From assembly GCA_000444245.1 (NCBI GenBank), contig ATSW01110597.1:1-21257 (forward strand): a stretch of 21,257 nucleotides of DNA. The letters run 5' to 3'. Below the pieces are notes generated by a model. That model had not been told where the DNA came from, did not search any database, and was given only the letters and a program-made list of their open reading frames with translations. The position numbers and the translations under genes were made by a program. Below are positions 1 through 7,600 of this stretch, one piece after another. Numbering within the stretch: position 1 is the first letter of the stretch; each line of letters begins with the position of its first letter. The stretch comes from Botryllus schlosseri. Taxonomy: Eukaryota > Chordata > Ascidiacea > Stolidobranchia > Styelidae.

Positions 1-1307
1 TGGTGGCGTTGCAGTTGATGCTGAGCTCAACGCGAAGTTTGGGCTTCCAGTGATCAGGACATGTGCTGTGACGCAGGTGGTTTCAGAAAGTAAGCCAGTG
101 GAAAAAGTTGACTGCGACTACCAAGCCATGTTTGAAGGGGTGAAGTGGACGGTGAACGATGGCGAGGTGCGGAAATGGAAGAGAGATGGAGAACTGCCTG
201 TGGTGGCAGAAACCCTGACCAAAAGAGAGTTATTTTCAGTCTTTGGGAAGTTGATTGGACACTACCCAGTGNCTGGATGGTTTGAGAGTGGCATGCANTT
301 ACNTGGAAAGACTAACCGACGAAGTTGAATGGGATGCAGTTGTTNCNNGACAAGTGAAGACTCTGGCCGNAGAGATNATGGCCAAGGTGCGGAGACAAGA
401 TCCAGTNAGTNGNAGTTGGCNAATGTCTCCNGGTGGTCNGGTGGAAGTGTGGTGTGACNCGAGCAATCTGGCGGTNGGATGCTGCGTGAGAGTAAATGGT
501 GCCGTTGTAGAAGACGCGGCGTGGATGCGGAAGCAGGATGANTTTNTGCATATCAATGTTGCNNAGTTGGAAGCNGTAGTGAAAGGTCTAAGNATGGTGC
601 TGAAGTGGAACATGAAGAACATTGAAGTGGTTACGGACTCGGCTAGTGTGTACAATTGGGTAAAGTCGATACTGGAAAACAGCCACAGACCAAAAGTGGG
701 TGGGCTAAGCGAGATGATCACAAAACGTCGGTTGGGAATAATCTCGCAGCTTATTGAAGAGAACAGTCTCAAAGTGACAATCCGTTTGGTTCCATCGGCC
801 AAAAACATTGCTGACTCCTTGACAAGGGTCCCGAAGACCTGGCTGCAGCAGGTGGCAGTATGTAAAGAGAGGATTTCTCTGAAATCGAGGAATGCGAAGC
901 GTTTCACCCCATGGAGAGAGGGAACTGTGACAGAAATAGTTGCAGACGCTGCGGTAGAAGGGTATGGAAGAAACGAGCATGTTGCTGATGTCAAGCACAT
1001 GGTGGGGAAGCGACGGAAGGTTGCTGGTGGTAGTAATGTTCCTTCAAGAACTGTGGAATTGGTGTTCGATGAGGAAAATTTGGAGGATGACTGGAGGTAT
1101 GACGAATTTGAACTGCTGGATGAACCTGAACCGCCTGATGACATCAGTCAAAGAGAAATGGTCTTCAACGAGGGGGGCAGGGAGTATTACAACCCTGAAC
1201 CTCCTGATAAGAGTAATCAAACATCGGATGCCGATCAAGAAGCTGAATGTTCTATTCGAGATAGGGCCCCGCCAAGATGGTTGGCTGACTACCGTGTTGA
1301 TTTATGA
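1..1307 (+). mobile_element. 3' part of pol of an LTR retroelement (fossil)
   Basis: The 3' portion of a retroelement polyprotein enters from the left edge. Parts recognised are the end of the reverse transcriptase/connection region (a TKRELFSVFGKLIGHYPV-like stretch), an RNase H domain (WCD near base 445, INV..LE near 560, VVTDSASVYNWV near 628-663, then VPSAKNIADSLTRVPKTW near 790-843) and an acidic C-terminal tail ending RAPPRWLADY before the stop. The connection region resembles BEL/Pao elements more than Ty3, but Ty3 kinship is not excluded. The copy is cut by the window edge and broken, with about one or two breaks. The long open stretch and the ambiguous bases suggest a fairly young, multi-copy family. 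Confidence 0.8.
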
Positions 1308-1410
1308 TTGTTTGTTTTACCTTAGCTGGGGGGTTTCTATGTTTGCTTGCTTGGTTATGTTGCTGTCGTTGGGTCACCATTTTAACTGTACGCTTATTGT
1401 GATCTTTAGA

Positions 1411-1421
1411 TCAGGGGGGAA
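1411..1421 (+). other. Polypurine tract of the LTR element
   Basis: A purine run containing AGGGGGGAA lies about 105 bases after the pol stop and directly before a TGTGG start. This is where LTR elements carry the plus-strand primer for reverse transcription. Confidence 0.6.
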
Positions 1422-1660
1422 TGTGGTATTGTGATGTGCATCATGTGAACCATTGCACAAAGTAGTGTATGGCGGCGGCCTTTGGTCGTGGTCGGGGAGA
1501 AGCGGGAGAGCTGTGGGGGAGTGTGCACGTGTTGTGTCAGTTGTCGTTGTTTTCTACTTTTGAATACATACATCTTAATTACAATAACCACCCGATTGCG
1601 GTGTTATGTTTATTCACTCTAGTTCTAGTTACCGCTAGGAGAAGGTCAATCACATTGACA
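1422..1660 (+). repeat. Probable 3' LTR
   Basis: The segment begins TGTGGTATTG right after the purine tract and can be closed at CACATTGACA, giving TG...CA ends and a length of 239 bp. The start is well placed. The end is inferred only from the terminal dinucleotide, because the 5' LTR lies outside the window. Base use is GC-rich in the first half and AT-rich in the second. Confidence 0.5.
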
Positions 1661-2034
1661 CCCAATTCGAGAAGACAAAAAGTGCACATTGAGATAAGTG
1701 TTTTATGAAAAAATGGAACAATAAGTTGTTATCGAGAAGCGAAAACAGTGTTGAATCTCTTGTAGTCGCCTCACAACGCACACACATGACATGACTAATG
1801 CCATAGATTACGACTAAAGCAAAGACGGCATAAAAATATGCCGACTTATATCGTCGTTACCGTCACTGCTTTAGCGGTTTATAAATGTATTCAACTGGCC
1901 ACTCATCGTATTTTTTTTTCTAATTCCATTGTTCGCGAATAAACCCCTATGGTCCGTGATACGATGTAATATTATTTATATACGCTCGATAATGAAGAAT
2001 ATTTAAGTGAAAAGCAGGGTCATGAGATAACATT
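1661..2034. other. Intergenic stretch without a gene
   Basis: No supportable coding region. The only structure seen is a small inverted repeat near 1812-1875 (CTAAAGCA facing TGCTTTAG), with a short CGGCATA/TATGCCG hairpin inside it. It does not fold like a tRNA. Confidence 0.5.
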
Positions 2035-2121
2035 CTGAAATCAATTGACTGGTGCGGCCCGCGAGCGATTTGAAGGTGTTTGAATCCGGCCCGCGACGTA
2101 ATTTGAGTTTGACACCCTTAG
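2035..2121. mobile_element. hAT-type transposon end fragment
   Basis: Read on the minus strand, the segment begins CTAAGGGTGTCAAACTC, followed by two GCGGGCCG motifs. The pattern 'GGGTGTCAAACTC ... GGCCCGC' is a familiar end of animal hAT elements. The opposite end was not found, so this is a remnant. Confidence 0.55.
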
Positions 2122-2761
2122 TGTAGTGCCACCTTCTCCTAAATTTTACAAGTCTTGCGTAAACCACGACAAAAGAAACAACACGAAAACGATACACATA
2201 TTGTTAATACGCCAAGCTCACCGCCCAATTCCACCTGGACAATAATTCAGTAACATTGCGCGTGGGATTATTTTCTTACCCATGTCGCAATAGTCTTCCT
2301 CCGTCTGAATTTGCCTCAGTAGGAATTTACCACCGTTCAAATTTACGGGAAGCCAAGGGCCCGTAGAAGAAATCAGCGGATCTTCAATTCAAAATCAAAA
2401 TCCATGTAACAGACGATTACCAGCTCTCCTGTGCGCCAGTAGTGTAGGGCTGGCGAGATCATGACCATGCAGACACATTTGCTCGCCGGACGAGGTTATT
2501 CGCCGACGTTTCTGAATCCCACACCTTTGGACTCCTATATGCTCATTACGTCTTTAAGTTTGCGAAGATGAAGAAATATACATGATTGCAGCCAAGTGCC
2601 TGACAGCAGAGATGTCACTCCTGGGTTTTTCCACCCAGATCTGTTTTTTAGCATCACCTGGGTTTCTGGGTTTTTATCCTTGAAATCTGGGGTTTTTTTC
2701 AACATCGAGTTCGCCAGGTCAGTTTTACGCTCGAAAATTAATTATTAGATTAGTATGGTCG
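2122..2761. other. Intergenic stretch with a weak exon candidate and a CTGGGTTTTT-rich patch
   Basis: No firm gene. It contains the possible minus-strand exon at 2280-2381 (separate entry) and, at about 2606-2700, several repeats of CTGGGTTTTT after a CAGAGATGTCAC motif. The latter looks like the terminal part of a degraded DNA transposon. Confidence 0.4.
2280..2381 (-). CDS. Possible exon of an unidentified minus-strand gene
   Basis: On the minus strand this stretch is open for 33 codons, reading PLISSTGPWLPVNLNGGK and then an acidic part ending EEDYCDM. It is bounded by an AG acceptor (minus-strand ATTGAAG) and a GTAAGA donor, and has symmetric phase 1-1. The composition looks protein-like, but I do not recognise the family and found no convincing partner exons. 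A stretch just upstream on the same strand (about 2420-2515) could join in phase across a 39-nt gap, which is shorter than the other introns here. It may be a chance open segment or part of an old repeat. Confidence 0.25.
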
Positions 2762-3281
2762 CAATTAGGGCCGGGCAAAATCGAGTACCTGAGTGATTCG
2801 ATTCTGAATCACGTAAAATGCTCCGAGTCGAGTAATCGAGTATCACTCATTATGACGTCATAGCATAATATTATTTGTCAAAGTTCAAATATGTACCTTT
2901 TAAGCGACCACAAAGAATATAATGCCTGTTATCCATCATATAAGGATACTTAGTTATTTTTTTCGACCATACCGATGTCATTGCACTTCTTGACAATGTT
3001 GTGGGTTGATCATGACTTCGGAACTGTGTTATTTCCAGTAGCGTTCGTAGCTTTGTAGTAGGTCCCGTATGCTGCGACGCGGCCAATCAAGGTTTCAAGG
3101 CTTCATCAGTGGAAAATATAGTATCGAAACTATAATTCTCGTTAGTAAATAAACTTTCAGTTGCGAGGAGCGTATAATTTCAGTACTCGAAAAAATCGTC
3201 TTTTATTACCCGACTTGAATCATTAAAATTAATACTCGATTCAGATTCGAGTACTCGAATCATTGTGCCCAGCCCTAATTG
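2762..3281. mobile_element. 520-bp non-autonomous DNA transposon (MITE)
   Basis: The left end CAATTAGGGCCGGGCA and the reverse complement of the right end CAATTAGGGCTGGGCA match at 15 of 16 bases. Further in, both ends carry related ATCGAGTA/GATTCGAG motifs. There is no transposase frame. Length and ends fit a MITE, possibly hAT. No clear target duplication is seen, so the exact borders may be off by a few bases. A palindromic TGACGTCA lies at 2853-2860. Confidence 0.75.
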
Positions 3282-3586
3282 TAACGACAGAGAGTTGAGA
3301 ATCTATTTCACTACTAAAATGAGAGGCTTCGGCTTGATGCGATGGAGCTTCATTGAATGGTAACTTCCAGGTCCCAGAAAGTCATGTTCATATATGTAGG
3401 ACGATATATAGGACGATTGCCAGTAACGAACTCGGCACTTGGTGAACTTGGTGAACAATTCGGCATGTATCGATAAATATCATGTAACTGTATGGTATGC
3501 ACAAGCACATGAACAGACCAGGTGATGATCCGACTAATATAATCTTATTGTTATCTGAGTATATTTATAGTTCCAACAGGGACACT
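3282..3586. other. Intergenic stretch, nothing recognised
   Basis: AT-rich sequence with only short local duplications (GGTGAACTTGGTGAAC near 3440; AGGACGAT twice near 3399-3418). No coding or RNA signal. Confidence 0.4.
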
Positions 3587-3587
3587 C

Positions 3588-3620
<33 letters not shown>
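3587..3620. repeat. (GA)n microsatellite
   Basis: About 34 bp of alternating GA with a single AAAG interruption. Confidence 0.9.
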
Positions 3621-3939
3621 TACGCAACACCCGTCACCACGCTTGCTTGCCCGGAGGAAATTACTGCTCAGCAATCTAATTCCATAGCTGACGACCCGCG
3701 CGCCCAAATTCAATAAAGTTGATCTAATTTGGAAGCTTCTGTCGCACTAATTCCGAAAATGTACATTAAAATCTCATCAGGGCAATGAAACCCCCTTGAA
3801 ATACACCTCAAGTCTGAAAACCTGCATTGTTCTGCTCTGTTCACTGTGTTGCTCTACTGAAATCTGTTCCACGGAATTTTAGATGGGACAGAGCCGAATC
3901 TCATATTCTGCTTGCAACAATGCGTTAGCCTGATGTTAT
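3621..3939. other. Intergenic stretch, nothing recognised
   Basis: No open frame of note, no inverted ends and no RNA-like fold seen. Confidence 0.4.
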
Positions 3940-4107
3940 TACCGTGGAAATGTCTTCCACATACTTTTGCATTCTTATAGCTCTAGTAATGTTAATCACA
4001 AACTGAGACCAGTCTGATATCAGTAATCAGTATCGTTGAAATATCTTCCGCATACTCGCTTGTATTCTCTGAGTGATCTAGAAATGTAAATCACAAACTA
4101 CAGACAA
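3940..4107. repeat. Diverged two-copy tandem duplication, ~91-bp offset
   Basis: A block starting GTGGAAATGTCTTCC at 3944 recurs as GTTGAAATATCTTCC at 4035. Both end in AATCACAAACT followed by a GAGAC or CAGAC motif. The copies are clearly related but diverged by point changes and small indels. Confidence 0.7.
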
Positions 4108-4228
4108 AGCGACAATTTATTGCTTCGTTAAAAATAAACAAATGTGTCTGGAAATTATGCTATGATATATACGTTACGCTCCTTCAAAAGTGACGAGTAT
4201 TGAAACGTCCTCTCCGACATCTGGCCAA

Positions 4229-4266
4229 CCGGGGCCTACGATATTCGTAAATATCGTAGGCCCCGG
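4229..4266. repeat. Perfect hairpin: 17-bp arms, 4-base loop
   Basis: CCGGGGCCTACGATATT at 4229-4245 is the exact reverse complement of 4250-4266, around the loop CGTA. Beyond a two-base bulge the arms continue with CTGGCC / GGCCAG. Such a perfect stem in otherwise AT-rich intergenic DNA, about 290 bp before the BTBD7-like start codon, stands out. Confidence 0.9.
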
Positions 4267-4394
4267 GCCAGCCTTTTGTAACAATGGCGCCAGCCATGCC
4301 TCTATAACTCTCTTTTTTTGGATGTTGTGTTGGGCTGTTACGGCACACCTTTATTTAACTGAAGTAGCGGGTATGTCAGTCTTGTGAACAAAAC

Positions 4395-4400
4395 TATAAA
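4395..4400 (+). promoter_or_regulatory. Candidate TATA box upstream of the BTBD7-like gene
   Basis: TATAAA followed by G lies 151 bases before the start codon. This placement would allow a short 5' leader. Only the motif supports it, in AT-rich DNA where chance hits are common. Confidence 0.2.
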
Positions 4401-4501
4401 GACAGTATATATTCAAATGCTATACTGTGAGGTACTGTACTGTACCGAATCTTTATGTCATTTCATTATTGATATAAGTTCTGATTTTTTTAATGCACAA
4501 T

Positions 4502-4517
4502 ATTTCTCCATTCATAG
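4502..4517 (+). promoter_or_regulatory. Candidate 3' splice site in the 5' leader
   Basis: A pyrimidine-rich run ends in TTCATAG 33 bases before the start codon, and there is an in-frame TGA at 4545-4547. It could be the acceptor of an upstream leader exon or, if the host is a tunicate, of a spliced leader. The sequence alone cannot decide. Confidence 0.25.
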
Positions 4518-4550
4518 CACGTATGCGGAAGTAATCTGATAAAGTGAATA

Positions 4551-4642
4551 ATGGCTGATGATATTGCCGAGAAAAGGCACCGTAGCAAGAAGAAAAAGTC
4601 AAGCCTTTTAACTTGGAAAAAGAAATTCAACATAAAAAAGAG
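4551..4642 (+). CDS. BTBD7: BTBD7-like coding exon 1a (start codon)
   Basis: Encodes MADDIAEKRHRSKKKK and then TWKKKFNIKK, matching the LKKKFIKRR stretch of BTBD7. It ends in phase 2 at an AG|GTATCA donor. If the following 69-nt intron is kept, exons 1a and 1b form one open exon. Confidence 0.75.
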
Positions 4643-7600
4643 GTATCACCACTGTTACCGTTACGATAATTTACATTGGAACTGTGAGGTATATTATTTT
4701 GATGTTCCTAGATTTTCCAACAAGCTTCCACTTCATAGAAGACATATTCGGAGTTTGATGTCGGGATGGTCTTTGAATGAAATTAAATCAGTCTTAATGC
4801 AGTATGAAATATCATCCATGCTAAGAGAACTATCAATTATGGTAAGTTCAGCGAATATTTCAAGGATGTTGAAATATCCCCTCTTTCCTTGTATGATGTT
4901 CAAATGTAATCTCGTGTCATGCTCAGATACTGGTATTGAATGGATTTGTGTTATGCTAGCTCTGATTATTATTATTAGTACATATCGCGATGGCGATGAC
5001 ATATAGAAGCACTAACAATTTGAGCTTGTGTTTTCATTAATGACAATGAATAGAGATTTCAATATAGTCCGATTATTATTTTTGCTGCTTTAATTTATCC
5101 AATTTTTCTTATTATAGTATTTTTCCTATTTATAGAAGAGAACACGTACTATAGTTATTAGTTACCGGTATAGTATCTGGTAGATCACTTTTGTGATTGC
5201 AAAATAAGGAAGGTTAATTTGGTTTTATTACACCCTTTATGTAGTTGAAGAGTGAGTGGCTATAAATTTGACTTGTATTTGTCCCTGTCACTGAAACTAC
5301 TCCGACAGCTCAAGTAAATCCAAGGCATCCGTCAACCATTGTACTTCAATTTGATGATGAAATGAGTTGTTTGAAAAGTAATGGAACTGCCTTGAAAATA
5401 GTTTGCGAATATAAGATCATCATAAATTTCATTTTTGAGTTTCAAAATTGCAAAACCAACCTGAATAATGAAGGGCAAGGTATTGAGCATCATTAGGCTA
5501 GTACAATGAAGTAACATATTTAATTTGCAATCCTAGATTTGATGATTCATGTTGCTAAAACGTGTTGCCAAAGCATTCTCCAGCTCCAATTTTGAACAGA
5601 AACCCAAAATGAACTGCTCAATGATCACTTGAGTGCTTGATGCAATCTTCCTTATCTTCAAGATTCAATAATAATACTGTTTATAAATGTTAAGTTTGTT
5701 GTTTGGAATGCTTCATTGAAAATCTATGTTTCAGGCTGATAAATCGAGACCACCAGCCCCTACTCTGAAACAAGATCTGCTTTCCATGTACAAATCATCT
5801 GCCTGTTGCGATATGGTGATAACATGTTGTGAAAAAGTTGAAAGCCAATGCATGTTGCTGCACAATGCAGGCACGTCCCACAAGGAATTTAAAGTTCATA
5901 GAGCTCTGGTTGCTGCTCGATGGCCTTACCTGCATGAAGTAATCAAAGGACAGGTGAGTGAATTAGTTTCTTCATTATCAGGAAGAGAATGGTTCAAATT
6001 GATCAAAATAAATTCGAATGGTTAGGCCCTATCCATCATGTTTAACATGCGATCAATTACTCATCCATCTGCTTGCGGTAACGTTAAATTTCAAATTCAT
6101 GCTCATTGTGGACAATTACATATATGTTAATGGCAGACGGACAGTAGATTGAGATGAATTAGGTTTCAAGATGACGTAGAATCTCGTTCTTGTTTGATTA
6201 CTGTGTTTTCAGTGTAATTTGCAGCATGAGATTACATGAGTTTGTAGTGATTGACAAGTATCTGCTTGTATAGATAACACAGGTCAACAAAACGAAAAAA
6301 AATTTGGTAGAATAACTGAGAGCCGTTTTTGCGGTTTTAAATGTTGCTGATTACAAATATCACATTAGTTTTGCCAGATTGGCTCTTGTTCAGAAGATAT
6401 TTATACCCCAAAAAAAGCCCAAAATGACTGCATTTACCCTTGCATATTTCACTTGATAGGAAGAAAATAGTTTTTTTTTAAAATAATTTTATACTGCTCA
6501 TAAATAGATAATTAACTATAAAGAACCCTCATGTCGTTCTCAGTCATTCTATCAATATTAAAATGACCTGGTGCGAAATTATGTTTGTCAAAGAAGCAGT
6601 TTGTCGAACGTAAAAATTGTACTTTTGCACAACGAAAATGCATATTATGCTGTATCAATTGGTCATCCTACCAAGATTAAAAAGGAGTATAAAGGTATAA
6701 AATTTGCCCTTGAAAAGCTTAACTACAATACTCATACTCGTCTCATTTTTTTAACTTGTAAATGGATAATTTTCCGCTGAGTCAACAAAATGGGTATACC
6801 TAAAACCTGTAGTATCCTTATCAAACGAGGAGCTTAAATCTGGTATCTTTGTCTGCCTAAAAATATGTGTCGACCAGTGGAGTGTAATCTTTTCATTTGA
6901 ACTTATTGTTTAATACTCGAGAACAACATCTTTATCAAGTTGCAGGGGTAACGCAGATTTTATGATTGATTTTACATTAGATCGGGATATACTTGGAACC
7001 AAAGTTTGAGGTTTGATGTCAAAAGAGAAGTTTAATCATGTTGAGTACATTTAAGTGAATCGCGGCGATAGGTGCTCAAAAATAGCAATACCAATTTCAA
7101 TTATCTCGTCTGTATCAGAATATTTTAAAGCTTTGTGATGATTACTAGTAAATTAATGTACTGTAGTGGCTCGATTACGAATATAAGTATCAGTCTTTAG
7201 TCTTCTTGAGCATGATCAGTTACTACCTTTATCCTTAGCGAAAACACCGTGCTGTCCCATGAATTCACTGCGAATAGGCGCTAATTACTTCTCTGTCCTT
7301 GTCTTTGGAGTTATCGGCCATCATCTTTGTCCTTTGAGGTATAGATTGATTGAAAAGATTGCATTTGATTGTGCCATCTCTATGGGCATTAATGAGGTTA
7401 CTATTAATTTAGACTGGAAATTCTGGCACCATCTCCTATCTTGCCACTGGAACTCCCACATCTCCTAAGTCTTCGGCCGAAAGAATTTTCTGCGGATCGC
7501 AAGTAGATCTGAACCTCATGACATGGAACATGCTCATCAATGGGCTGTCGGCGCGAACGCTAAGCGAGATTCTGACGGAAATATACGACGGGTCAGCCCA

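Noticed and set aside
299-1144. Long minus-strand open frame opposite the retroelement
   Set aside because: It is the antisense shadow of the pol frame, with a Ser-rich composition typical of such shadows.
1800-1880. Possible tRNA-like or structured RNA
   Set aside because: Only two short inverted repeats, with no cloverleaf arms or internal promoter boxes.
4190-4387. 65-codon frame upstream of the BTBD7-like gene
   Set aside because: It runs through the perfect hairpin, has no family resemblance and no splice or promoter support.
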